Source: Clusia tigrina (Eukaryota; Arthropoda; Insecta; Diptera; Clusiidae). Taken from it: a stretch of DNA of 64,000 bases. Location: NCBI GenBank assembly GCA_920105625.2, contig OV050032.1:203760758-203824757 (forward strand). Direction: 5' to 3'. The notes below the pieces were generated by a model that had not been told where the DNA came from, made no database searches, and saw only the letters and a program-made list of their open reading frames with translations. The number at the start of each line of letters is the position of its first letter. Position 1 is the first letter of the stretch. This document shows, in pieces, positions 1 to 11,729 of this stretch. The translations under genes were made by a program, and so were the position numbers.

Positions 1-192
1 CTATATAAAAACATCCTATATTAAAACACCCTATATATGTAGCTCTAAATTTAAATGTCAACATCACTTTTTCAAGTGATTTGCTGAGGTTTCAGTGATG
101 ACTTTACAAAAATGTATCAAACGAAAAAAATATCCTATATAAAACACCCTATATAAAAACTGCTTATGTAAAACACCCTATATATATTTAGC
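1..192. repeat. Short CCTATATAAAACAC-type direct repeats
   Basis: The motif CCTATATAAAACACC and near variants occur several times here (around 14-40, 131-155 and 165-190), separated by unrelated sequence. They contain TATAAA strings, but no initiator motif lies at the right distance, so I read them as a decayed repeat rather than promoters. The left edge of the window cuts it. Confidence 0.4.
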
Positions 193-626
193 ACTTACTC
201 ATTAAACTCGGCTCTATCTTAAACTTCGGCTATATCGTGCTTAGATAGCCCGCCTTCAGCCCTCTTCACTGCTTCCACATTGGAATAGTATTTCTTTGCC
301 AGTGGTGCCAGCTTGCAACCAGCAAAGATGGTCTGGCCGTATTTTCCTTAAACGCGTATCTAAGGTGCTGAAACGAGCGCGTCTGACGTCACGAGAATAA
401 ACTTTTTCAGTTTGTTTCGCAACCGCAGCAGAGCAATTAAAAATAGAATTAAAGTTCGTTTATAGTTTGAGTGGAGATTTGCTTAAACTTGATTGCAGTT
501 CAACAAACACGCACAACAACGCACAAACTGTTGCACCACGGTGACGACGTTTGAACTTGTAAACAGGAGGATGTGTGCCAAAGCTGTGGCGACGGCATCC
601 TCATAGCCAAGACAAGACAAGCTGAG
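193..626. other. Upstream flank of the first exon, no gene seen
   Basis: This stretch is moderately GC-rich compared with the rest of the window. It contains a CRE-like TGACGTCA at about 384-391 and one TCAGTT initiator-like motif at 407-412 just downstream of it. I see no open frame or repeat. It is the natural place for promoter-proximal control of the exon at 1726, but that is inference from position only. Confidence 0.3.
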
Positions 627-662
627 TCAGTCCACTCAGCCAGTCAGTCAGTTCGCTCAGTT
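627..662 (+). promoter_or_regulatory. Cluster of initiator (TCAGTY) motifs, candidate transcription start region
   Basis: Four copies of the arthropod initiator consensus TCAGTT/TCAGTC lie within 36 bases, at 627-632, 644-649, 648-653 and 657-662. No TATA box sits about 30 bases upstream, which would fit a TATA-less, dispersed start. A start here would give a leader of about 1.07 kb before the ATG at 1726, unless a leader intron is removed. The cluster also reads as a short CAGT repeat, so it may be only a microsatellite. An alternative single Inr lies at 407-412. Confidence 0.3.
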
Positions 663-1725
663 TGGCTAAAAAGACGAGTGCTTTAATTGAAAGCTTCAAA
701 TGCGAAATTGAAAAGCTCCCGCACACAGCCACGAACACTCAAGCACACACACACACACACACACCAGCTATCACACACACATGCACATGTACACAAAGTC
801 CCGATAGCGGACCTCTAATGCCGTTTCTAACACACTGCGAGCATGTTGCCTTATTCCACATTCGCTTGGCATGGCAGAAGCAGTTGGCAGCGGCGTTTAA
901 CAAATTGCGAACATTTTAGCGGCAAAATTCGTAACGGACAATATCGTTTGAACGCAAAGACTCCTTTCAACAAAACATTCGTTATAAATAATTGAGTCAA
1001 GTAAATGCAGAACAAATAAAAAGGGCTACCAAGGCAACCGCCACCAGCTCCAAGCAACGCAGTGTCATAAAAGAGTCGAAGATACTCCTCCAATTGGCAA
1101 TAACCACTTGGCCAATTTAGCCAAATTTTTTGCTAATTATTAAATAATAATTTAATTAAAAGTAAATTTAAACAAATCATGTTCGTACAAAAGATCCTCA
1201 ACCTAAGCCGGACTTGTGATATTTTTAGAAACGTTTTGCTAACAGAACAGCATCAAAATAGCAATTAAATATTAATTAAAATTACTTGAATTAAATGTAA
1301 ATACTTAGTTGAAATCTACCGCAACGGATACTTAAGTGCAAATTTAGTGTAATTGTAGTTTATGTGAATGCATTCCGAAGGTGTCATATTTTAAATAACC
1401 CCCGACCCGCCCACTCCTTTCAACAGTGCGTCGTGTCGCATAAGTGGAAATTTAGCCAAAATATACAAAAATTAATATAAATAAAATAAATAAATATAAA
1501 CAATTAACAAGCCGAGCATTAAATACTTGAAACCATTCGAACAGCTGTTAAGTACGCAACTGATACAACAAACAGTCCGCTGCAGTTGCAATTGCTTCCT
1601 CGCTCGCAAAGCCCCCAACAAGGCCAGATAAAACTAGTCGCATTCCCCCTTTCAACACTCGGTCGACGACTGCTTCCTTCCGCTTCTGTGCGTCCACTCT
1701 GCCACTGCGTCATAAATCGGCGAAA
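663..1725 (+). other. Probable 5' leader region of the first exon
   Basis: No repeat array or transposon is evident in this kilobase, apart from a CA tract at about 743-763. In the reading frame of the ATG at 1726, the first upstream stop is TGA at 1561-1563. The 54 codons between it and the ATG are open but contain no ATG. Short upstream ATGs in other frames exist, for example at 701 and 780. The assignment as leader rests on position next to the first-exon candidate. Confidence 0.3.
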
Positions 1726-1810
1726 ATGACTGTCAGCAGTCGTGAAGACTTGTTTGCCAATGCCACGCCCATTGACGACACGGATCGGCTGATTGGCCGC
1801 GTACTCGCTG
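1726..1810 (+). CDS. Candidate first coding exon of an unidentified gene (5' part only)
   Basis: An ATG in strong fly context (CGAAAATGAC) opens 28 codons that begin MTVSSREDLFANATPIDD and end with ...RLIGRVLA. The exon ends exactly at a consensus splice donor, CTG|GTAAGTGG, at 1810/1811, leaving one base (phase 1) to join the next exon. Codon use is GC-rich at third positions, unlike the AT-rich DNA that follows. The peptide is hydrophilic with an acidic stretch (DDTD), with no signal peptide or membrane segment, so it would be a cytoplasmic N-terminus. I do not recognise the protein. No downstream exon that could pair with it was found in the window, so the intron may run past the right edge. 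The alternative is a chance ORF next to a donor-like site, but start context, composition and donor agree. Confidence 0.6.
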
Positions 1811-1859
1811 GTAAGTGGGCGGCGCACTTTTTCTTATGCAACTTTTGTTTTCCCTGAGA

Positions 1860-3760
1860 TTCTCTTTCAATTGTAACTTTAACAATTGATTAGTTTATTA
1901 ATTTCTATTTACAATAAATTATTTTATTGTTTATATTAACAATTAATTATTTTATATTAAAAATTCATTCTTTTAATTAACTATTAATTATTTTATATTA
2001 AAAATTAATTATTTTAATTAACAATTAATTATTTTCTATTAAGAACTAATTATTATATTTGGTATATTAACAATTATTTATTTTATATTAACAATTGACT
2101 ATTTTATTTTTTATATTAGCAATTAATTATTTTATATTAGCAATTGATTATTTTATATTAAGAATTAATTATTATATTTTGTATTAACATTCGTTTTTAT
2201 ATCAATGATTAATTATTTTATTATTTTATATGAACATTAATTATATTCTTATTTTATCTCAACAATTAATTTTTATTATTTATGTTTTCAATTAATTATT
2301 TTATTTTTTATATTAACAATTAAATATTTTAATTAACAATTAATTATTATATATAAACAATTGATTCTTGTATTATTTTATATTAAAAATTATTTTACTA
2401 TTTTAAATTAATAATTAATTATATTATTTTGTATATTAACAATTAATTATTTTAATTAGCAAATAATTATTTTAATTAACAATTAATTATTTTATATTAA
2501 GAATTAATTATTTTGTATTAACAACAAATTATTTTAACAATTAATTATTTTAATTAACAATTAATATTTTATATTTAGAATTAATTATTTTATATTAACA
2601 AGTAATTATTTTTTATTAAGAATTAATTATTTTATATTAAGAATTAATTGTTTTATATTAACAATTAAATATTTTAATTAACAATTAATTATTATATATA
2701 AACAATTGATGCTTGTATTATTTTATATTAAAAATTATTTTACTATTTTATATTAACAATTATTTATTTTCTTTTTTATAGTAACAATTAATTATTTTAA
2801 TTAACAATTAACTATTTTATATTAACAATTAGTTATTTTATAAAAACAATTGATTCTTTTATTTTTTCATATTAAAAGTTCTTTTACTATGTTATATTAA
2901 GAATTAATTATTTTAATTAACAATTCATTATTTTATATTAAGAATTAATTATTATACTATTTTATATTAACATTAATTATATACTTATATGACATCAACA
3001 ATTAATTCTTTTATTATTTTATATTAACAATTAATTATTTTATTTTTTATATTAACAACTAATTATTTTATATTAAGAATTAAATATTTTATTTTTTATA
3101 TCAACAATTAATTCTTTTATTATTTTATATTTACAAATAAATATTTTACTATTTTCTTATTTTATATTAGCAGTTAATTATTTTATTTTGTATATTAATA
3201 ATTAATTATTTTATTATTTTGTATATAAAAGTTTTTTCTTTTCCTATTTAATTATTTTGTATTAAGAATTAATTATTTCACTATTTTATTTGAACAATTT
3301 AAATATATATATATTTTAATTAACTTTGAATTATTTAATTATTAATAATTTTTTTTTTTATATTAACATTTCATTCTTTTATTATTTTATATTACCAATT
3401 AATTCTTAAAATAATAAAATATTTATTTTAACAATTAAATCTTTAACTATTTTATTTTAAAAATTAAATATATATTTTTTTTATTAACTGTAAATTGTTT
3501 AATTAATAATTATTTTTAATTTTATATTAAACAGTAATTATTTTACTATGTTATTATTTTATTTTAATAATTTATTATATAATTTAATTCTGTGATTATT
3601 TTATATTAACAAATAAATCTATTATTATGTTATTATATTATAGTAAACATTAATTATTTTAATATTTTATTATTTTTTGTTTAAAATTATTTTATTTTTT
3701 TATATTAAATATTATTTTATTATTTTTTTATTAACAATTATTAATATATAAATCATTATA
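1860..3760. repeat. AT-rich degenerate ~20-bp repeat field (AACAATTAATTATTTTATATT type)
   Basis: About 1.9 kb of almost pure A+T begins some 50 bases after the splice donor. The core AATTAATTATTTTATATTAA recurs tens of times at irregular spacing of roughly 20-40 bases, with variants in which TTTATATTA and AATTAACAATTAATT alternate. Blocks of about 330-350 bases look related (compare around 2330-2400 with 2670-2760, which share AACAATTGAT followed by TTGTATTATTTTATATT). There is no coding potential. It would make a very flexible, easily unwound segment in the intron. Confidence 0.8.
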
Positions 3761-3794
3761 TAAATTAATTTCCGATAGAAACAAGGACACAAAT

Positions 3795-4755
3795 TGTAAG
3801 CATGGTCTCTAGACGTGAGAAAGGCTGCTGCTGGAGCAGAGGGCTTGCAAGGAGATTTGAGATGGTTTTGTAGCCGCTTCTTGTATTTTTTACTTATGTC
3901 TATGAAGTCTTCCTTCATAGTCCTTTGCTCCTCGCGGAAGCATAGAAATTAATTATCGTAGTTTATATTTGATAAACCATGATAACTGGCCTTAGCATCT
4001 CAGACTGTGCTCTCCGGGATACGCTCCAGATTTGAGGTTTCTCGCTCTTCCCCCCTCAGTTGCACACCATATATCCTTCTGGGCTTGAATAATCGCTTTG
4101 TAAATGAGTACTTTGTGTGCTAAACTTTGGTTTGATGTTAATCAAATAAATAGAAGCTTTTCAATTTCCTTTGAGTCCTTTTCGCTTCGATGTGCTTCCT
4201 CCAAGTTAATCTACGTTCAAGGTGGATTCCCAAGTATTCTACTTCTTCCGCTAGTGCTGTTTTTATGCCGTGTGGTGACACGCTTGGACAGGTATTGCCT
4301 TTGAGAGTGAAGGTGTTGTGTGAGCGTTTGGATTCATTAACCTTGATGTCAGTTTGCCAGCCCCTTTTTTACATCTTTGAGGTATTCGTTCGTTTAAGTC
4401 AGAAGAGGCAGTGTGTTTCATTTGCAAATGTGGAAGTTGTTTGTTGGCACATCTGAGGTAAATAGAGTAAGTAGAGGACAGGACTGTTGACTGACTGTTG
4501 ACTTGAAAACTTCCCTTCCCTTCAGATATAAGTTCAAGCGACAAGGAATGTTGGGATTCTATTAAAAGGATGTTTATTTTAGTAAACAAAGTCCTCGTGC
4601 CTCAGCTTATCACATGCTTGTGCGACATTAAAGAACACTTTAGAGCTGTGCAGCTCCTCCTCGAACACCTTTCTAATTTGCGACTCTAAACGATTAACTT
4701 GTTCTACAGTGTTGTGGTTTTTTCGAAAGCCACCAATCTATTGCCAGTTACCCGG
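3795..4755 (-). pseudogene. Jockey-like non-LTR retrotransposon relic, reverse transcriptase C-terminal half
   Basis: Read on the minus strand, pieces in different frames line up in reverse transcriptase order. A GFRKNHNTVEQVNR-type block lies at about 4740, and FFNVAQACDKLRHE (the motif usually xDVAxAFDxVWH) at about 4620. FANE replaces the usual FADD at 4417-4428. The thumb-like block EEVEYLGIHLERRLTW lies at about 4200-4250, followed by KHIEAKR and then a KVLIYKAIIQ segment. A C-terminal tail MKEDFIDISKKYKKRL lies near 3918. This order and wording are typical of the Jockey clade. Frameshifts, an internal stop after DFVY and the D-to-N change in the catalytic motif show it is dead. The 5' half (endonuclease, gag) is absent, as expected for a 5'-truncated insertion. 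Confidence 0.8.
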
Positions 4756-5526
4756 GCTCCATTGACCGTGTAACGCGAGCTCCAGCGGTGTTACGAGTTT
4801 AAAAGAAATATAGTTCAATGACCACCAGCGAGCAATTCATCCAAACAGTGCATTGTTGTGACCCTGCAAGACTATTTCATGATCCTCTTGCGGGTCATCT
4901 TAACTGCCAATGCGAGAATTTGGTTGATGTGCCCAACTATTGAGCCTGAAAAGCGATTCATCCTAGGAACAACATCCCTAACATTGTCCAATGGTGCTCT
5001 GATTTTGGACATAAATATTCACAAGTCTTTCCATAGCGATTTGTCAGATTACACTGAAAACAAATATCATATTAGAACCCGCAAAACTACTAAAATTTTC
5101 CAGTGTTGCCACATCGGATAAAGTATAAAATAAACCCGAAGATATCATTTGCCGTTTTCTCCTTTGCCGCTCCTCCTCACAAATAAAAAATTTAAATACT
5201 GGTTTAAGGAAATTGGAGAAATTGAAGGCAAATTATTAGCAAAAAATCAATTAACAATTATTTTATTATTTACTCAACTGCGACGACTGATCACTGGCAC
5301 ATAAATAATTAACTGAAGGTGACTTCGAGAGAAAGACGAAGAAAAAGTGAAGCAAAAACTTGTTACTTTAACTAAGTTGAATTCATTTTAGAAAGTGATG
5401 CAATTAAAATTGTTTCAAAGGTGCCAGTATAGGAGGCGAGCGATGTTCTCAACAACAAACTTTTTCTTTGAGAATGCTCTCACATGTGTTTACACCAAGG
5501 TCACGCATTGAATGGCATACAAATTA
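4756..5526. other. No gene recognised
   Basis: A plus-strand frame at 4858-5121 (87 codons) starts with a non-ATG codon and resembles nothing I know. It may be further transposon debris upstream of the Jockey relic. The rest is AT-rich unique sequence. Confidence 0.4.
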
Positions 5527-5781
5527 CCTCTCTCTGTTCATGACATCACGCAGCGAGAAATGTTTTAATAGTAATTAAGTTAATATTTTTCAAGTATAAA
5601 TGAAAGTTTATTCTGTTTAAACAATTTTTGTTTACAATCCAAAAAGTTTTCCAAAGTATGTTCTGCACCTTTCGCAGTTTCTCACTCCTCCCACCGTGTT
5701 CATTCCACCAGGTGTCTATGTTAAAAGGTGCTACGTGACGTCAGGAACGCTGCAGTTGCTCTGTTAAAATTGCTGGAGAGG
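5527..5781. mobile_element. Candidate MITE-like element (copy 1)
   Basis: The 255-base segment begins CCTCTCTCTGTTCATGACAT and ends in GAGAGG, with the complement of the TGACGTCA-type block (TGACGTCAGG) at about 5736-5745 near the right end. The ends are therefore an imperfect inverted repeat of the form CCTCTC...TGAcgTCACG. A second segment with the same ends lies at 59991-60263. The right 50 bases of the two copies are clearly similar; the interiors only weakly so. No clean target duplication is visible. The alternative is chance reuse of CT tracts and a CRE palindrome. Confidence 0.28.
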
Positions 5782-7873
5782 AAAGTAACACACCTGTGAC
5801 TTGCGGGACCTTGTATATATACACCTTGTGTTTACACGATGTGGTGTTTTCATTCTCTTGTCTATATACCATAATTGCCTTTAGTTTTTCAGCTTCTGAT
5901 CAAAATGTTTGTTGATTATTTTACTCCAGATTTGTTTAAATATATTTGTCTTGCTCGGTTCTAACAAAGAGAATATACAGAAAGATGCTGCTCTATTCAC
6001 TCAAAGATCTACGCAGCCATTTTGTTGTCATCGAATAGAAGCAAAGATACTTCTCTCTGTTTCGCTCATGAATGTAAAAGAAAAGATTATCATGGCAGGC
6101 TCTGCCAATGGAACTGTTGGCAAAATGCTAATTTTAACATAGCTCTGTTAACGAGATGTTAGTTGCAGGAAATTAAGCGAAAGACCAGCAAATCCCACAA
6201 ACAAATTGCATGGCTACAACACTGGAACACTGAGCTTCACAAACAATGATGGGCAGAGAACACAGAGAAATGAAACTCTGTTTCGCTGCCAGCGTCTGTA
6301 GCGGACACACCACGATTTTGGGTGGATTCACCACGATTTTCAGTGGATTCTTGTACAACCTCCGTCTGCTTTATTTCGCTACTTTGCCGTTTGTCGTTTA
6401 AGTTTCCTTACTTTGTATACTCTGATGATGGGTATGGGAAATGCGAGGAACCAGCCTCCAAGTAAACCTTGGAACATCTCCTATGTTTCTCTCCATCGCT
6501 AGAGCAGGCTTGAAATACTTGGGAACTCCCTGGTTTGGGAGACTAAATTAAGTTGCAACCTAAGGAATAGTCCCACTTATAAAGTGAGAAAAAAAAATGT
6601 TGTGGGTGAACATTTGTGTACTTAAAATAACTTTCGCACGCGGAGCTTTCTGCATCACTGTTATGCACACAACAATTACTCAGAGATGAAAGCTTCAGTC
6701 AATATAAAACCATACATTAATGTTCCGTGATTTTGTGCCATTGAAATTTTCACGAAAATTTCCATGTGCAGGTTCTCTGAGCATACAGTGGGCACTGTTT
6801 TAATACCTAGTGCCCATGTCTGATTATGGTTTTATAATTTTCCACTAATCTACGCCTACATATGCTTCTTTTTATTTTAGTGGAAGGTGGAAGCGTAGGC
6901 TAAGAGTGCCTATATTCAAAAGTGGGGTGTGAAAAAGCAGCTAATTTGTTAGAATACGCCCAATGACAATGTTCAACCTCCCACTGCCCTTTATAGAGAG
7001 AGACTGCAATCGGTAGCAGAGTTTGGAGTGGAGTGAAGTGCCTTGCTTGAAAAGGAAAACTACAAATTGCCACAAATAGACGCGGTGCGCACGCTGCTGC
7101 GCTCGCAACCTGTTCAACCTCTTCGTGTCTGTGCATGTGTGTGTGTGTGGGCAACGAGAAACGCACTTGCCAAAGAGAGAGAATAGTTGCTGTTGCTGCT
7201 GTCGTTGTTGTTGTTGTTGTTGTTTTCCCCCTTATAATAAAATAGGCACAACAATTCGTAGGCAGCAGCAGCACACTATTGTGTATTTCACCCCAACGTC
7301 TTGAATGGCTTTGGCCTTGAGCGTGCTTTCAGCATTCTGAGCGTTCATTGACCCGCAGTGTTTACGCTCGCCGCCTGCCTGCCTGTGTACACGAGTACGC
7401 ATGACCCAAAACTCAAGTGAAATGTGCGCTTAGTGCGTTTGTTGTGTGACGTTGTTGTGTGCTGTTGTGTTGTGTGAGGTGGTGTTATTGTGTGATGTTC
7501 TGTTGTGTTCCCTTGTGTGTGTTGTCGCGAATTGTTATCAGTTTAGAGAGACGGGCGCTGATGTTGCTTAGTAGTGATGTGACAATCCCGCCTCAGCATC
7601 CGTGCTGTTTGTCAAAGAAAGGGGAAGAACGTTTCAATGTGCCCCAGAAAGATTAGTTTGAGCAGTTCTCTTTGCAGCTAGAGACGCATGCAATATTTTC
7701 GTATATTTATGTATGCCACAATTTTTCTTGTGTTCAATTTTTATGTTCCAAATTGGCGGTTTATTGGAAACTCAATTCATCAATACTGAGAATTGCAAAA
7801 TATGCACTAAAAATGGGCAAGGAAATGGCCTACATACGTGGCACACATCGCCATCTGAGTGTGGGGTTTGTCG
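5782..7873. other. Unique non-coding DNA, no gene seen
   Basis: The stretch holds TTG/GTT microsatellite tracts at about 7195-7225, a GT-rich stretch at 7440-7520 and a 26-base near-duplicate (CACCACGATTTT...GTGGATTC) at 6308-6350. Minus-strand frames at 6900-7274 are low-complexity (Thr/Ala runs) and I do not consider them genes. Confidence 0.4.
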
Positions 7874-7979
7874 CAGGATACACAGTATCAGGATACACTT
7901 TATCGGGATACACTATATCAGGATTTACTCTATCAAGATACATTGTATCAGGATGCACTGTATGAGGATACACAATGTG
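7874..7979 (+). repeat. 15-bp tandem repeat, seven units
   Basis: Seven consecutive 15-base units of the type GGATACACTGTATCA run from 7874 to 7979 with a few substitutions each. The unit is a multiple of three, so the plus-strand frame reads a pentapeptide series (SGYTL, SGYTI, SGFTL, SRYIV, SGCTV). It is short and imperfect, and the flanking frame carries no recognisable protein. A simple minisatellite is the best reading. Confidence 0.8.
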
Positions 7980-8374
7980 ATTACGTTTTATTTTCACGAA
8001 GTCTTTAGTAAAAAACAGCTGAAAATGCAAAAGCTCTTCAGTGTACATTCATTCAAGTATTCATTGTACAATAGAAATTCCCCTTAATAACTCCTATGAA
8101 CATCGGCCGGGGCAAGCAGGGAGGAGAGCTACAAATTTGATCCCACTGAGCTGGGCATTGTGTGTCTGTTTTGTTTACAATTACCTTCTTTCTGACTTTG
8201 ACAGCAGTGAAACCTCCAAAAGACAATGCTGACAATGGAAACAGCCCCAAACTCTGCCCCAAACTAACAAAATCACTAAACCCAATTGACGCTTAGTTTA
8301 AGGACATTTTTGGTGTGCCGGATCCTGTTACACCTACTTCTCGTATATCGTTAATTATACAATTATTCGTAGTT

Positions 8375-8440
8375 AATTCCCTAATTACTCATAATTAATT
8401 CCCTAATTACTCATAATTAATTCCATAATTATTCTTGCTC
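8375..8440. repeat. 26-bp imperfect repeat (TTAATTCCCTAATTACTCATAA)
   Basis: The sequence AATTCCCTAATTACTCATAATT is repeated twice in full, with a partial third copy (AATTCCATAATTATTC). No function is apparent. Confidence 0.7.
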
Positions 8441-8589
8441 ATGATAATCCCAAATTTTAGATGTTCCTTGACTACTCAGCCGCCAAAATTATCACCTTAT
8501 TTATCCATTGAGTCCCAATCGAGGAGTTAAAAACTATAATCGACTCAAATCAACCGTTTGTAGTGGGATGACACTACAATGCTATGCTC

Positions 8590-11500
8590 TTTCCCTGTCT
8601 CTCTCTCTCTCTTTCACTCCCTCTCTCTCTATATCTTTCCCTCTCCGCTCTGTGGGAAATCACATTTTTGCATTGCTCTCGCTCACTGACAGTTAATCGA
8701 GCAATGATTCATATTCTCCTTCCCTTCATATTCTCCTATCCCTTTCTCTATTTCACTCCCTCTCTCTCTATCTCTCTCTATGTCACTACCTCTCTCAATC
8801 TTTCTCTATTTCACTCCCTCTCTCTCTGTCTTTCTCTATGTCACTCCCCCTCTCTCTCTCTATCTGTCTATCTTTCTCTATTTCACTTACTCTCTCTCTA
8901 TCTGTCTCTATTTCACTCCCTCTCTCTCTATCTTTCTCTATTTCACTCCCTCTCTATCTTTCTCTATGTGACTCCCTCTCTCTCTCTCTATCTTTGTCTA
9001 TTTCACTTTCTCTCTCTCTATCTGTCTCTATTTCACTCCCTCTCTCTCTCTATCTGTCTCTATATGACTCCCTCTCTCTCTATCTTTCTCTATTTCACTC
9101 CCTCTCTCTCTATCTTTCTCTACGTCACTCCCTTTCTCTCTCTATCTTTCTTTATTTCACTCCCTCTCTCTCTATCTTTCTCTATGTCACTCCCTCTCTC
9201 TCTATCTTTCTCTATGTCACTCCCTCTCTCTCTATCTTTCTCTATGTCACTCCCTCTCTCTCTCTATCTGTCTCTATATGACTCCCTCTCTCTCTATCTT
9301 TCTCTATTTCACTCCCTCTCTCTCTATCTTTCTCTACGTCACTCCCTTTCTCTCTCTATCTTTCTCTATTTCACTCCCTCTATCTTTCTCTATGTCACTC
9401 CCTCTCTCTCTATCTTTCTCTATGTCACTCCCTCTCTCTCTATCTTTCTCTATTTCACTCCCTCTCTCTTTATCTTTCTCTATGTCACTCCCTTTCTCTC
9501 TCTATCTTTCTCTATTTCACTCCCTCTATCTTTCTCTATGTCACTCCCTCTCTCTCTATCTTTCTCTATGTCACTCCCTCTCTCTCTCTATCTGTCTCTA
9601 TATGACTCCCTCTCTCTCTATCTTTCTCTATTTCACTCCCTCTCTCTCTATCTTTCTCTATGTCACTCCCTTTCTCTCTCTATCTTTCTCTATTTCACTC
9701 CCTCTATCTTTCTCTATGTCACTCCCTCTCTCTCTATCTTTCTCTATGTCACTCCCTCTATCTCTATCTTTCTCTATTTCACTCCCTCTCTCTTTATCTT
9801 TCTCTATGTCACTCCCTTTCTCTCTCTATCTTTCTCTATTTCACTCCCTCTATCTTTCTCTATGTCACTCCCTCTCTCTCTATCTTTCTCTATGTCACTC
9901 CCTCTCTCTCTCTATCTGTCTCTATATGACTCCCTCTCTCTCTATCTTTCTCTATTTCACTCCCTCTCTCTCTATCTTTCTCTATGTCACTCCCTTTCTC
10001 TCTCTATCTTTCTCTATTTCACTCCCTCTATCTTTCTCTATGTCACTCCCTCTCTCTCTATCTTTCTCTATGTCACTCCCTTTCTCTCTCTATCTTTCTT
10101 TATTTCACTCCCTCTCTCTCTATCTTTCTTTATTTCACTCCCTCTCTCACTATCTTTCTCTATGTCACTCCCTCTCTCTCTATCTTTCTCTATGTCACTC
10201 CCTCTCTCTCTATCTTTCTCTATGTCACTCCCTCTCTCTCTCTATCTGTCTCTATATGACTCCCTCTCTCTCTATCTTTCTCTATTTCACTCCCTCTCTC
10301 TCTATTTTTCTCTATGTCACTCCCTTTCTCTCTCTATCTTTCTCTATTTCACTCCCTCTATCTTTCTCTATGTCACTCCCTCTCTCTCTATCTTTCTCTA
10401 TGTCACTCCCTCTATCTCTATCTTTCTCTATTTCACTCCCTCTCTCTTTATCTTTCTCTATGTCACTCCCTTTCTCTCTCTATCTTTCTCTATTTCACTC
10501 CCTCTATCTTTCTCTATGTCACTCCCTCTCTCTCTATCTTTCTCTATGTCACTCCCTCTCTCTCTCTATCTGTCTCTATATGACTCCCTCTCTCTCTATC
10601 TTTCTCTATGTCACTCCCTCTCTCTCTATCTTTCTCTATGTCACTCCCTCTCTCTCTCTATCTGTCTCTATATGACTCCCTCTCTCTCTATCTTTCTCTA
10701 TTTCACTCCCTCTCTCTCTATCTTTCTCTATGTCACTCCCTTTCTCTCTCTATCTTTCTTTATTTCACTCCCTCTCTCTCTATCTTTCTCTATGTCACTC
10801 CCTCTCTCTCTATCTTTCTCTATGTCACTCCCTTTCTCTCTCTATCTTTCTCTATTTCACTCCCTCTATCTTTCTCTATGTCACTCCCTCTCTCTCTATC
10901 TTTCTCTATGTCACTCCCTCTATCTCGATCTTTCTCTATTTCAGTCCCTCTCTCTTTATCTTTCTATATGTCACTCCCTTTCTCTCTCTATCTTTCTCTA
11001 TTTCACTCCCTCTATCTTTCTCTATGTCACTCCCTCTCTCTCTATCTTTCTCTATGTCACTCCCTCTCTCTCTCTATCTGTCTCTATATGACTCCCTCTC
11101 TCTCTATCTTTCTCTATTTCACTCCCTCTCTCTCTATCTTTCTCTATGTCACTCCCTTTCTCTCTCTATCTTTCTTTATTTCACTCCCTCTCTCTCTATC
11201 TTTCTCTATGTCACTCCCTCTCTCTCTCTATCTGTCTCTATATGACTCCCTCTCTCTCTATCTTTCTCTATTTCACTCCCTCTCTCTCTATCTTTCTCTA
11301 TGTCACTCCCTTTCTCTCTCTATCTTTCTTTATTTCACTCCCTCTCTCTCTATCTTTCTCTATGTCACTCCCTCTCTCTCTATCTTTCTCTATGTCACTC
11401 CCTCTCTCTCTATCTTTCTCTATGTCACTCCCTCTCTCTCTCTCTATCTGTCTCTATATGACTCCCTCTCTCTCTATCTTTCTCTATTTCACTCCCTCTC

Positions 11501-11693
11501 TCTCTATCTTTCTCTATGTCACTCCCTTTCTCTCTCTATCATTCTCTATTTCACTCCCTCTATCTTTCTCTATGTCACTCCCTCTCTCTCTATCTTTCTC
11601 TATGTCACTCCCTCTATCTCTATCTTTCTCTATTTCACTCCCTCTCTCTATCTGTCTCTATTTCACTCCCTCTCTCTCTATCTGTCTCCATTT

Positions 11694-11729
<36 letters not shown>

